DNA from: Dolomedes plantarius
Lineage: Eukaryota; Arthropoda; Arachnida; Araneae; Dolomedidae
Length of the DNA: 64,000 bases
Assembly (NCBI GenBank): GCA_907164885.2
Contig: OU015494.1
Location: 224,501 to 288,500 of the forward strand
Direction of reading: 5' to 3'
Positions 10,491 to 22,329 of this stretch are shown piece by piece. A program made the translations under genes and the position numbers. The notes beneath the pieces were generated by a model. It was given only the letters and a program-made list of their open reading frames with translations, made no database searches and was not told where the DNA came from. Within the stretch, counting starts at the first letter, position 1, and the number at the start of each line of letters is the position of its first letter.

Positions 10491-10960
10491 TTAAAAAGAT
10501 CGGGAAATGGTCGCTCTCGAGGAGATCATTTCCCACAGAGAAGTTCCACAAAGGCAAGAAGCGATGGTGAGCAGATGGCAAGGTCTATGGCATGAAAAGT
10601 TTTTGTGGGCTCGTGGAATGGGTGTCCTCACCGTTGTTGAGCAGACAGAGGCAGTGCTAGAGAGCAGCTGCTCAATCTGTCTCCCGCGGGAATTCGCATC
10701 TACACTACCCCCACAAACAACTATGAGCATTGAAATCACCGAGTATAATAAAAGCGTCGGAAGTTGATTGACCAAGTTATCAAGATCACTCTGAGACACA
10801 TTTATATTTGGAGGCAGATACACTGTGCATACGGGATTAGTTTTCCAGCATGTACACGAATGGCTACAGCTTGAAGGGGAGTATGAAGTTGGATGGCGGT
10901 AGACGGATAGGCATGCGACACTAAGAGGGCAACGCCTCCCGACACTCTACCATCGGTCTC
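10491..10960 (-). pseudogene. EEP endonuclease of Nimb ORF2
   Basis: MYLPPNINVSQSDLDNLVNQ is the strand before the GDFNAH block, and CGGSVDANSRGRQIEQLL is the block after it; the expected central GDFNAHN block is scrambled by frameshifts. The upstream part of the domain lies at 10823-10960. The enzyme would nick target DNA. Confidence 0.75.
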
Positions 10961-11334
10961 ATTATCTTTCCTTACAGTGCTGTAGCGGCGAAAACTTAGC
11001 CGTGTCAGCTGACTTCAAGAAAGTTCTTGAAGTGCGACACAGGCTGGATTATAATCTGCAATCAGGGACCTGATAAAATCTTTTTTAGAGCGGAAACCAC
11101 GACAGTTCCAAGAAACAAAGGAAGCTATTATGAATGTGTGTTAGGGGACGACACATATGACATATTCTGCTGCGACGAATGAGCTGGAGGGGATTCCTCG
11201 AACTCAACGTCATTATCCGAAATATCGGATGTATAAAGTTTTAATGACTCTTCGGCCAAAATACGGCGAAAAGTCTGTGGGTTATTTATTGATAATTAGG
11301 GTTTTTTTGTTTTTTTGACAGACCAATTTGCCTC

Positions 11335-12414
11335 CTAGGTTTTAGAAGGTTTTTTTAGGTTTGGGTTAGGCGGAATTGGTTCGGACGGAGTGAAATGAGC
11401 TGTAAGTTTCTTTTTTTGGGGTTGGGACTGAGAGACCTTGGTGGTCTCACCCTTTACAGTGGTTGATGAGGTTGAGACGAAAGTCGCTCTTGTAGGAATA
11501 TCCTCTGTTTGGGTGCTCGCATTTTTATAAGATTTTCTCACAACTGCGGAATAGGACACACCTGCTTTAGGTGTGCGCGCTTCGATTTCACGTCTGGCCT
11601 CGGTATATGATACTTTCTTAGTGACTTTCAAGGTCTGAACTTATTTTTCCATGGCCCATTTTGGACAAGACCTAGAAAAAGAAGTGTGGTCACCACGACA
11701 ATTAACGCAGTGTTCTGGTGCGGTACAGTTTTCACTGCCGTGTCCGACTTCGGCACAATGAGCGCAGGTAACGGAGCCACGACAGGATAACTTTGAGTGA
11801 CCAAAGCGCTGACACTGGAAGCAGCGCAATGGGTTAGGGATGTAAGGGCGCACTGACACGCGGTGGTATGCGGCGGTTATGTGAGGTGGTATTGTGGGCG
11901 AGTCGAAAGTCAGGATGATGTGCTTCGTGGGAAGTATCTTACCATCCGACGGATCGTAATACGACGTACGCCACACACGTGCTGACTACGTAGCTCAGTA
12001 AGAATCTCATTTTCCGGGGTGTACATAAAATCCGGTTCAGAAACAATCCGCGAGGAGAAATTTAGAAACGTGTGAGCGTCTTGGTCTGCTGACTTGAAGA
12101 AACTTCTAAGAGAAGGTCACCTGAACGGAGCCTCTTCGTGGATTTTACTATGCCTACACTGACTGAATAGTTTTATGAATTTTGAATGGAGAGACTGTAG
12201 AAAAATTTCCATCCACCAAAGAAATTACAAAAAACCTTACTTTTTCACTATCGAAGACAATTTGTCGCGATGAATTATCCCTCACCGTGGGAGAAAAACT
12301 CGGAGGTTTTAAGCATCCATAAAAAAGGGCCTTAAATTTCAGTTCTCTGCGGCCACCACCCACCATGGAGCCCAACAAGGGGATGCAGATACTTGCACCA
12401 GTGCTAACAGAGAA
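11335..12414 (-). pseudogene. Nimb ORF1 (gag-like) with three zinc knuckles
   Basis: The N-terminal part (12154-12414) reads EKVRFFVISLVDGNFSTVSP. After frameshifts, 11641-11976 reads TKHIILTF and RPYIPNPLRC, then three knuckles: CFQCQRFGHSKLSC, CAHCAEVGHGSENC and CVNCRGDHTSFSRSC. 11335-11631 is the basic, Ser/Thr-rich C-terminus. ORF1 binds element RNA in the cytoplasmic RNP. The set of three CCHC knuckles after a PLRC motif is typical of I/Nimb elements. Confidence 0.88.
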
Positions 12415-12883
12415 CTATACGCACACGGAACAATCCTGAAGCAGACCTCCACCCTTAGTGAGATGCCCAGAAGCCGAAACGATAGCTTGGTTCCTAGCCG
12501 AAGACAAAGTCAGCGACCAGCCGAATTGATACATTAGGGAACCACTAAGTACCTCCAGTTTGCCCGAAGCGGGGGGCCAAAGCAGTGTATTGGGCAACCA
12601 AAACTGACCCTCAACTACCAGGATTCCCTTTTCCGGGGACACGGGTCTCCACGCACGGCAACACGTGGGTGATAGAGACCCCAATAGTAGCAAGAGGCGA
12701 CCCAGAACGGCAACAGCTACTAAAGGGGTGCCCTCGCCTCCGAAGGAGGAACCACACCGAGGGAGAAAAAAGAAAAAAGGAAAGGAAGAGAGGAGATGAA
12801 AAAGGAAAGGAGAGATAGTTCGCTGGGGTACCTCGGGATTGCGACACCCGTGTTTACATAAAGTAGGTAAACCCCGTGAGGGG
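12415..12883 (-). other. 5' untranslated region of Nimb element
   Basis: GC-richer sequence with a long purine tract on the plus strand (12765-12820) and an AACCCC/GGGGTT stem-loop at 12868-12886 next to the target duplication. Non-LTR elements carry internal promoters here. I see no definite motif. Open frames across it are low-complexity. Confidence 0.5.
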
Positions 12884-12897
12884 GTTTTCGTATTTAT

Positions 12898-14229
12898 AAT
12901 ACCTATGAAATGATGGGGCAAGCCCACTGGGGGTACACTTATTGTATACATTATATTAAAATTTTGTTATTTTTTTTACTTCACACCAGCTAGTGCTACT
13001 GAACATTAATAACCTTCTTTAAATCTAACATTGCTTGCGGGTAATGAAACAATTAAGCTGGGGTTGCTAGCAGTTGCAACACTTCCGCCAGTAGGGCTGA
13101 TAACGTCTGCTTGATTGGAATACTCCTTATTCAATACTATAGTTGGTACTTTAATTTTGTGTGTTAACAAAAAGAAAATCATTCTATCTCAAAGCTAATC
13201 AACTACTTTAAGTTAATTTATACAAAGTTTGTTGTGATCGGGGCGGCCTCTTGGGTGTTCACATAGTACTTACTTTCATATTGTCACTGGTCAGGGCTTA
13301 GGCCTACCTTGCTAGTTGCGGTGGTTTGTTTATTTATATTTATTACTTATTCACTTCAGCTAAGTCAGCTAATATTAAACCATGCACTGACCCTTGGCTG
13401 TGCTCTTCTGAACTAGTTGGTTTATCCAATATCTTCTATGTTATTCTGTTTTTTTATTATACGTGATAAACATTAAAAATTCACGTTAAACACCCAATGG
13501 TGGGCTTGTTCAGCGCGGTTCTGCTTTCTTCTGAACTGCAACTTATTGGGGTATATATATTACTCGTTTAAATAATCAATAGTGGGTCATTAGTTTTATG
13601 TTCAATTTTTATGTTTTATTGGTGTAGTATTGTTTTGGTATTTGTCTAAGGTATATACTGTTCTAAATGGTTTTAGAAGTAAATTAGTGAGTTAATTCAA
13701 ATTGTGCGTAAATCACACCTATTTAATAATGTTTATTGACCTACTTTGTGTATTAAATTATTTGTTACAAAGTCAAATATCTTGTAAAAATTGTATATTG
13801 TATTAATTTAATTTGTATTGTGGGAGACATGTAATTGTGTCTCAGCATGTAATTTTTTCAAGTAGCTGTCAACAAGTTTGTGGTACGGTATTATTTTGTG
13901 CTCAAATATTTATTTTGACTTGGCTACTTCGGGTGAAAGCCTCACCGAATAATGTAAAGGAAGGAATGGCCTGTGTACTGGAATAAATAAATAGTTCTAT
14001 CAAAGTGTGAAAAATAAAGGACGGAAGGGGGTGGAACACAGGACTTACGAGCCCTTTATTGTATTTAATGTGTTTTTGCTTTGTATTTTTCAACTATTTG
14101 TGTTGGTTTCCTTTTAACTTTTATCGGTTAATTGCTCCTTTGCCACCAATAGGTAGGTTTATTCTTTTTTGTGGTTATTCCGACTTGAAGGTGTTTTGTT
14201 TGTGCCTGTGCTGCCCTGCGAGTCTTGAC
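12898..14229. other. Unassigned sequence between Nimb and A2
   Basis: 1.3 kb, AT-rich, without a supported gene. It holds two short stem-loops, GGGCAAGCCC at 12918-12928 and a longer one around 13927-13949 followed by AATAATGTAAAGGAAGG. Both resemble the right end of the 4287-4711 insertion and could be 3' ends of retroposons. 13920-13970 may mark such an end. Confidence 0.35.
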
Positions 14230-15074
14230 GGACCGGCAGGATTACGGTAGAGTGGCTGGTCAATATTTTTTTGCCGATACGCGCAAGCGTGGGGGGCAGC
14301 GTATTTTAGATTATGCAATCAGGGAGTGGCAACGCTGCAGTCGTATCGATAGATTGCCGTCTTCTTGAACTCTTGATGTTTAAGGGTAGTTGTTGATTTA
14401 AAACGTTAAATTTAATTAAATAGTAGTTACTGTGAAAGATGTAACTGAGAATTGGAAAAGGAAATATAAAAGTTGTGGAAAAATTACATATTTTGAAGCT
14501 TAATTGGACTTATAAAAACTGAGTGTTGTAGGCCTAGCGTCTACGGTGAGCTGAAGTGTGTGTCGGCGAGTTAAGCAGGCCTTCACGGCAAAGGTTAAGC
14601 CTACTTGCGCCGAAGACTGTGAGAGCCTTAAGAAGATTTGAAGGTCATTCAGTAAAAAGCTATCCCAGTAGGTAACTTGGAAGCCTGCTTAGGTATTGAC
14701 TGTGTCTATGTTGTCCAAGTTGTAAAACCAGAAGATTGTGTTTATTGCCAGTTTATTTTATTATTTATCATTTTTTTGTCAAGGTAGGCTTTTGTGTTAT
14801 ACAGTATTATCTTGCTATATTGATTTTTACATGAATATGGATTTGTAAATAATTCACCATAGTAGACTTTTGGTGCGCATAATTGTGCTAAATGAAATAG
14901 AATTTTTGGTTAGATAAATATACTGAATAGAAACTGTTTGGTAGATATTTTGTGCTGTGTATTTATGAAAAATCCAAACGATATTGGAATTTTATATACA
15001 TTTTATTAGAGCTTATCGGTATATTATACACTGTAATGTAATTGGCTTATTAAGGATACCCCAAAGACAATCAG

Positions 15075-16075
15075 AATGGGGCCAGGGAAAGAAAAGAAAA
15101 CAGCAGTAAAAACACCTGAATTAGACAGGAGGATGTCTGAACACCTACAAGTAGTAGGAAGGAAGTGGAAAGAGGGGTGAAAAGGAGAGAGTAGATTATG
15201 AGGATGCATACAGCACATCAAGTCAAAAGTTAGAGTGTCAACAAAGAATTTTGCAAATTTTAATGCAGCTTAAAGACCGACCGGTAGATAAAAAAGATAA
15301 GATAATCGAGATCTTGGTATAATTGTAGATCTATTTCATAAACAACAGGGTCATACACAATATTGGAGGGGCTTACTGCATGAATTGCAAAGAGCTAAAA
15401 ACCTAACAGAAACTATGCAGATAAGGTAAAAGACCTAGGAGTAGATCCAGGTCAAGGAAAAGACATGAAGGAGCTGTTCTGTTGTTACATAACCCCTAAA
15501 GAGAAGATCAAGATTCGGAAATTACAAAAAGTGAAGTACAGAGTGAAATAGACCCAATTAAAATTAAGGTGGGAGTGCGGTTGTTTCAGGAAATTAGTCA
15601 GAGGCGGAGTGATTATTGGTACAGGATAAGGCGGCAGCTATGGAAAAGATAATAGATGAAATTAACCAGTAAGATACATTAATTAGTAATTATAAGATAG
15701 AAAAGCCGATGAAGAGGAGACCCAAGTCATAATTTATGGCATGGTAGAGAAAATCGAAAGGGAGGAGTTATGTGTAAAGCTAGCAAATGAGAATATGAAG
15801 AATTAAAAGACGGGAAATTGAACGTTTTGTCAAGTTTAGTATTATGAGAGGATGAAAATGTCATAGTTGAAATGAATGGGCAAGCATTTAAAAGTATCAT
15901 GAAAGAGAAAATATAAACTAGGTTGGAGAAGATACAACATACGAGAATTTCTGCGACCCGAAGGTTTGTATCAATGCTTCAGAATGGGACATATCGCGAA
16001 ATATTGTAAAAATAATAGAATTTGTAGAGACTGTGGGCAAGACGATCATGACGGTGAGTGCGCTTAAAAGAAATG
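15075..16075 (+). pseudogene. A2 ORF1 (gag-like) remnant
   Basis: From the ATG at 15075 the frame reads MGPGKEKKTAVKTPELDRRM before a stop near 15178. The rest is spread over all frames. Near 15965-16066 two zinc knuckles remain: CFRMGHIAKYC (first Cys pair partly lost) and CRDCGQDDHDGEC. An in-frame stop follows. ORF1 packages element RNA. This region shows what A1 lacks because of the window edge. Confidence 0.65.
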
Positions 16076-16289
16076 GAGTGCGTTAATTGCTAATTTTATA
16101 ATACAAAAATACAGATAAAATTGAAACAAATCATTGTCCTACCGATAGGATGTGCCCCGAGTTATTGCACAGAGGTAGGAAGAATTCAAAGTAGAACTGA
16201 TTATGGATAATGTAAATAACTTTTCCTTTTTATTGTGTGCAATCAAAATTCAGATTTTTCCATTAACGCCAATTCCGTCGACCAGTGCG

Positions 16290-17400
16290 GTTGTCGGGAG
16301 CAATCTTCGTGTTTCTTACAGTTGTGTACATATAATCTTAATAAACTCTATAATGGCAGTAAGAGAATTTGCCAGCCAACTGAATTATGATTTTATATGC
16401 TATTAATGAGCCGCATTATAGAAGGGGGGATAGCATGAAATTATTGGTATACTAGTCAATATCAGGGAAGGAAATTCCACAGCCTCTACAAATTCTCTAG
16501 ATTCGGACTTTTTGTAATTTCCGAATCTATAAGGATTTTGAGCCTAAAGTGGACCCTTTTTTATTAGCAAGAAATTTTAAATATATAAATATTTTGACTA
16601 CGGATCATACTGTGCAATTAAGTATGGAAGAAATGAAGAACAGTTAATTTTTATGACAATTTATTTACCCCCTTCTGACGGTAATATGGCTCGCATTGAA
16701 CCACAGTGGACACAGTTAAATGAAATTTTACATAAAAATCAAGGTAATAGGATCATAGTCATGGGAGACTGGAACGCAAGGTCAACTTTGTGGGGCCAAC
16801 GGCCAACTAATATTAGAGGCCAAGAAATAATCAATTTAGTAATTAGATATAATGGCATAATTCGAAATGATCCTCATAGTATCCCTACTTATGATGGGCC
16901 TTTCGGCGTAGGATGGCCCGATATAATTATTACTTTCGGTATGGAAGATCAATATATTAAAAATTGGAAGGTAGTTGATGACTTTACTCTAACCGATCAT
17001 AACGCCATTACGTTCGACATTGATATGAACGATAAGACAAGGAGAAACGAAAGAAATCCAAGATGGGAAATTAAAGGTCTTAAGTGGCTTGAATTTAGAA
17101 TCGAATTAAGAGAAAGATTACAGTATGCAAAGAAAAAATGAAAGAAATGGATATTGATAGGGCTATAGAAAATTTAAATAATTTAATAATAAAATATGTA
17201 AAAATATAAGCTTAAAGAAGAAGATAATAAAAGGTACAAAGCGATATGGTGGATTGTGGATTTGAATGTGAAAGAAGCAGAGTAGAGAGCGCACAGGAGA
17301 AGGTACCAAAAGAGAAGGAGCCTTTAGAAAGAGATAGATGAGAATTAGATATACGAAAGCTAGTGCAGAATATAAACAGATGATTAACAAAGCTAAAAGG
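16290..17400 (+). pseudogene. A2 endonuclease domain
   Basis: The N-terminal block is at 16360-16430 (NEPHYRRGDS in a frame shifted from the preceding VREFASQLNYDF). 16653-17141 is a clean 162-residue stretch with IYLPPSDGNMARIEPQWTQL, GDWNARSTLWGQRPT, GVGWPDI and LTDHNAITFD. These match A1 at 514-789 and 1623-1720 position by position, which proves the A1 reading frame is interrupted by the hAT MITE and not rearranged. Confidence 0.85.
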
Positions 17401-17639
17401 GCTCTAAATTAAAAGAATACCTGGAAATGCTCACGGGTGACGGACACATTTGGTAGAGTCAAAAATTTAATTAAAGAAAAGAGGAATAATGTGCTAGAAG
17501 AGTTGATTGGCGAGGATGGGGAAGTAAAAGACTAATGAGGATGATATTTATTTAGGATTGGCGAAATAATTCATTTTCAGCAAGAGAGGACAGGGGGAAG
17601 TGGAAGAAGTAATTAAAATGGAGGATGATATAACAATCA

Positions 17640-18193
17640 GTAAAACTGAAATAGAATATATGATAGAGAATACGGCAAAAATAAAGCCCCTGGCTATGAT
17701 GGGATTACTTTAAGCATCGTAATGGAAATAAATGTGGCTGATAAAGATATCTTATGTGATTTATTTAATAGATGTATGAATTCTGGATATTTCCCAAGCG
17801 ACTGGAAGAGAGCTAAAGTAATATATTTTTACAAAGATGGTAAAGACCCAAAAGTTCCTAGCTCTTACCGTCCTATTTGCCTATTACCTGTTATAGGTAA
17901 ACTATTCGATAAAATAATAACTAACCGATTGATTATTTACTTAGAAAAAGAGAAGTTGCTTTCAGATCAGCAGTATGGTTCAGGAGAGGAATTGGCGCAA
18001 TTCAAGCTCTAAATAATATTATGAGCGTTATAAAGAAAATAGAAATAATAAAGAACATACATGTTTAGTGTCTATAGACATTAAAAATGCTTTTGATTCG
18101 GTAAGAAAAAGTAGCATTCTTGAAATGATGGAGAAATTATAAAGTTAAAAAAAACAATTTTATAACGTAATAAAAAGTTTTATAACAGGGAGG
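17640..18193 (+). pseudogene. A2 reverse transcriptase, 5' half
   Basis: 17722-18012 reads LFNRCMNSGYFPSDWKRAKV, SYRPICLLPVIGKLFDKII and QQYGSGE, then after a frameshift SIDIKNAFDSV (first catalytic Asp) near 18075. It ends at ITGRKV where BEL-1 is inserted. The other half begins at 24198. Confidence 0.85.
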
Positions 18194-18198
18194 AAAGT

Positions 18199-18497
18199 TA
18201 TCAGAAATGAGGCCTCTCTCGTACATTTTCCTTTAGCCTGTCAGCAATAGTCGCCAGAATGTTTTTATGTATGTATATGTAGGGGGCGACGCAGTGCTTG
18301 CTGGGAAGGCGCAGAGTGAGTTTCAATCCAGCTTCTGTCTGTGGTCTGTGTAACATGTAATTGTTGTGGTGCGTCTTAGTGTAAGTGATAAAATGTGTTT
18401 CTGGTAGATTCATCTCTTTCTTGAGTTTTTGGCCTCGACCATTCATTTTTAGAACGATGCGTACTATCGGGTAGAAATTACGGTCGTATTTGTGAAA
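18199..18497 (+). repeat. BEL-1 5' LTR
   Basis: Starts TATCAGAAATGAGGCC, where many LTRs start TG, and ends TTTGTGAAA. It pairs with 23899-24192. Confidence 0.93.
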
Positions 18498-18500
18498 TTA

Positions 18501-18524
18501 TGGCGCCCGAAACAGGGACTCGAG
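18501..18524 (+). other. BEL-1 primer-binding site, tRNA-Lys type
   Basis: TGGCGCCCGAAACAGGGA begins 3 bp after the LTR. It is complementary to the 3' end of tRNA-Lys(UUU) as I know it, apart from one extra A in the GAA run. The match continues into ACTCGA. Confidence 0.75.
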
Positions 18525-18557
18525 GAATTGAAAAGTGAAAGAGAGAAAAATTAAAGT

Positions 18558-19860
18558 TTGAATACTGCTATGGAGATTTTTAAGCTAGACGAACACCACT
18601 TAAAACACCGTTTTGCTCGAGTTTTCACATCTTTGAACAAAAGAAACTGGAAAGTAGAGAACCACGATACAGAAGTATTAGAGTCGTTATTTGATCAATT
18701 AGAGGATAAATTCAAGAGGATTCGTAAAGCTGATGATGATATCTTAATAAATTATTAGAGGATAGTGCTTCGCAGATATATATAACAAAGAATTTGAGGC
18801 TTGTGAAGCGTATGTGACAAATTTATAAGTAGCAAATCCAAAGTGAAGAAGATTATGTCAAAATCGAAAGTACAAGTGCCAGAAATAGTGAGAACGGAAA
18901 ATCATCTTGAAGTTAACAGGCAATGAGATTACGGAATTATTATTAAAATTATTTGATGGAAATCCTCGTGAATGGCTCAGCTTTTGGAATACTTTTGTGA
19001 AATACATGAAGACTCGAGATTAGACAACCACACAAAATTCGTTTGTATTTGATCCAAGCAATGGTTCCGAACTCGAAAGCTCGGGAGATAGTTGATAGTT
19101 TTCCCACGACTGCAGAAAACTACTCTAAGGCAATGGAACATTTGAAAAATAGATTCGGCCGTGATGCAATTTTAATTCAAATATAGTCAGAGATCTTTTA
19201 CAGTGGTTTTAAACAATAACAACATCCGAGGAAAAGAATTCAACATATCATCGTTGTATGATAGTTTAGAAACAAAACTTCGATCGCTCGAATACCCTCG
19301 AAGTCACAGCAGATAAGTATGCCAGCATATTATTCCCGCTCGTCGATATCATGTCTTCCTTACGATATTTTGAGAATTTGGGAAAGGGAGCGGGCGAGAA
19401 GGTGACTACAGGTAAGAATGAATAAAATCTATTCTTGAATTTTTGAAAAATGAAGTAATATCTGAAGAGCGAATTATGTTAGCTCGTACTTGTTTTGGTT
19501 TTAATAACTCTAAAAAACATTCTAAATCTGAATTAGATCTGATAAATTTAATGTAGCTACTGCGAATGATTTAATTGTTGGTAACACTTTAAAGATAAAT
19601 CCTCTACTAAGAAATATACGAATATTGTATCTTTTGTGAATCAATTGCATTCATCAGCGAAATGTTTTAAGTAGGTTCTCTCTCTTACGAAGACAAAATG
19701 AATATTGTGTTAAAAAAGAGAGCATGCTTTGTTTGTTTAAAACTAAATCATATTTCCCGTGATTGTAGAGAGTAAAGTTAAATGTGTTATATGCAATAGA
19801 AGGCATTTAACAATTCTATGCCAAAATATCAAAACGAATAATTTCGGTGTCAGAAGATAG
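18558..19860 (+). pseudogene. BEL-1 gag, many lesions
   Basis: 18558-18758 is the N-terminal coiled region (LESLFDQLEDKFKRIRKADD). About 18930-19185 holds the DUF1759 core over three frames (LFDGNPREWLSFWNTF, FPTTAENYSKAMEHLKNRFG). 19725-19766 is a zinc knuckle, CFVCLKLNHISRDC. Gag of BEL/Pao builds the particle. Stops and frameshifts occur about every 150 bp. Confidence 0.82.
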
Positions 19861-19974
19861 GAAACCAGACGTAGAGGAGTTCTCATAATGTTTTAAGTAG
19901 TCAGGTAAAGTTCTAACACTCTGTTACAAACCATAATGTACGTATCAAAAATGGTAACAGAGAAAAAACTGGTG

Positions 19975-21540
19975 ACGCGCTATCATTGATTCCGGTTCTG
20001 AAAAGTCCATATAACGGAAGATATTATCAAATTTTTAGGGTATGATAGTTGTGGGGAATTGAAATTGATTCATAAGTTATTTGGTGGTGTTGAGACAAAA
20101 GAAAAGTTACATCACTTGTATAAAGTAAATTTAAGTAGTGTTAATAATGAATATAATTGTCAGATTTTTTGTTTGAATGAGCTTGTCATCTGTTCAGATG
20201 TGAGAAGAGTACCGAATGGTCCATGGTTATCTGAACTAAATGATTTTGGTATAACGGTTAGTGATCTAGAAAATAATTCATTTAGAATCATAAATGATAA
20301 TTAATTGTTGATAGGAGCCGATGTTGCGGGAAAGTTGTTGACCGGGAATATTAAAATTCTAAAATCTGGTCCGGTTGCTGTTCAGACACACTTAGGTTGG
20401 ACATTAATGGGTAAGATTCCCGCAAATAAATCAGATAATAGGGATTCACTGACGGTTATATCGTTGCTAGTAAATGAAAGCTCTGCAGCTAATTTGTGGA
20501 AATTAGATGTTTTAGGCATTACGGACCCAGTAGAATCTAAAACAAAGTCAGAAATGCATGAAGAAACCATGCAATATTTTAAGAATACCGTGAAAGTGAA
20601 ACCAAGTGGAAGATACAAAATTGCTTTGCCCTGGGTCTTAGATAACTCCCGTTTGCCGAATAATAGAGAACTGGCCGAAAAACGACTTGCTAGCACGCAA
20701 AGAAAACTATCGGACTCAAATAAAACCGAAGTTTACACTGAGGTATTTGATACGTGGTTAGAGCGAGGAATTATCGAAGTAGTTGCTGATAATAAAGAGT
20801 CTCAAGTTCATTATTTGCCACACAGGCCTGTATTTAAAGATTCGAGTGAGACCACGAAGGTGAGACCAGTGTTTGATGCCTCGGCTCACATCAAAGGGTC
20901 TCCTTCACTAAACGACTGTCTGGATAAGGGACCAAACGTAATTAAAATAATTCCTTCATTATTAAATCGTTTCCGGAAGTACCCCGTTGGAGCAGTATCA
21001 GACATTGAAAGGCGTTTTTGCAAATCGGTATTACAGAAAGAGATAGAGACTATTTGAGATTTTTGTGGAAAGATGAAGCTAAAGGGGAGTTTATAGTTCA
21101 CAGACATACACGTGTGGTTTTTGGGGTCAATTGCAGTCCATTTTTATTAGCTGCCACACTGAATCACCATTTAGAAAATGCTCCCAATCATTTCGCTTCT
21201 ACAGCAGAAAAATTAAGAGAATCGCTGTATGTTGACAACTGTGTTTGCAGCTTTAACACAGTTGAAGAGTTAAATAAATTTATTTCGGAATCAAGATCGT
21301 TACTGTCAATGGCAAAATTCAACCTTCGAGGATGGCAGTCAAATTGTCCAGTGGAAACAGACCACTTGGAATCTAATGATTCTGTAGCTGTCTTGGGGCT
21401 AAATTGGGATTTAAAAGGTGATATGATTTCATGCAAAATTGATTCGCATGGGGAGGGGCAAGTCATAGCAACTAAACGGGCTCTCTCTCATTTGCACATA
21501 AAGTTTTTGATCCCATCGGATTCACTCTCCCCGTGACCCT
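19975..21540 (+). pseudogene. BEL-1 protease and reverse transcriptase
   Basis: An aspartic protease motif, AIIDSGSEKSI, is at about 19980-20015. 20059-21057 continues it with one in-frame TAA at 20302-20304, then LIGADVAGKLL and HYLPHRPVFKDSSETTKVRP, the Pao reverse transcriptase entry. A frameshift near 21013 precedes 21018-21536, with HTRVVFGVNCSPFLL and the active site LYVDNCV, Asn in place of the usual second Asp. Its fingers and palm are otherwise recognisable. A frameshift ends it at 21530. Confidence 0.88.
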
Positions 21541-21599
21541 CCTTCCAAAATGATTATTCAGGAGTGTTGGCAAATTGAAATTGAAGTGGGATGAGATAA

Positions 21600-22314
21600 T
21601 CCCTGAACATTTGGCTAAACAATTTTTAAAGTGGGTTCGGGAAATGCATTTGTATTTCTAACATCAAGATTCAGCGTTATATAGGTTAGATCATCCTGAG
21701 GATAAAGATATCAGTCTTCACGTATTCTGTGACGCGAGTGGAAGGGCGTATGCCACTTGCATTTTCTGAGGGTGAAGACAACTAATCTCACTGAAGTGAA
21801 GTTAATACAGTCAGGTGTAAGAGTAGCTCCTCTTAAGAACATAACAATACCACGGTTAGAACTTTTGTCCTGTTGTATACGAGCCAGATTGGCAATGTCA
21901 AGTCATTGCTGATCTAAGAATACCAAACTTAAAGATCTTTTATTGGAAGACTCTACAACAGCTTTGAGTTGGATTAAAACGATGACGACAGATGGGGAAC
22001 GTTCGTCTGGAACCGCGTTCAAGACATCAGATCACTGACCCAGAAAGACGATTGGCATCATATTGCGGGAAGAAAATTTAAATGCGGCTGACCTCCCATC
22101 AAGAGGATGTTCTCCTGAGCAATTTCTAAATCTGAAATGGTGGGAGGGACCAGCATGGCTTAAAAAACCAAAATCAATTTGGCCGCAAAGTAATGAATCA
22201 CCTGACGAATTAGAGATAAATTCTGAAATGCGTAAGACATCAGTGACAGCCCATGCTAAAAGTACAGAGCCTGATGCGTGGTACTACAGATATTTCTCTT
22301 CTTACAATAAATAA
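21600..22314 (+). pseudogene. BEL-1 RNase H region
   Basis: HVFCDASGRAYATCIF at about 21719-21766 carries the first RNase H Asp. The middle is broken by many stops. 22063-22314 holds the C-terminal part ENLNAADLPSRGCSPEQFLN and WWEGPAWLKKPKSIWP, conserved between RNase H and integrase in BEL/Pao. Confidence 0.8.
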
Positions 22315-22329
22315 TACGGCTTATAGCTT

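Larger units (their letters stand above)
7065..12883 (-). mobile_element. I/Nimb-type non-LTR retrotransposon, near full length
   Basis: On the minus strand it carries ORF1 with three zinc knuckles, then endonuclease, reverse transcriptase, RNase H and a terminal CCHC. The 14-bp repeat GTTTTCGTATTTAT lies just outside both ends (7051-7064 and 12884-12897), so both ends are defined and the 5' end is probably complete. The 3' end carries the CTAAACCCCAACA-type tail (seen on the plus strand at 7072-7090). Many stops and frameshifts make it non-functional. Confidence 0.88.

Noticed and set aside
12415..12951. Long minus-strand frames and a basic plus-strand frame
   Set aside because: They lie in the Nimb 5' untranslated region and reflect a purine/pyrimidine tract.
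16203..16406. 67-codon frame treated as a possible small gene
   Set aside because: It spans the ORF1/ORF2 junction of A2; part of it is the decayed ORF2 start.
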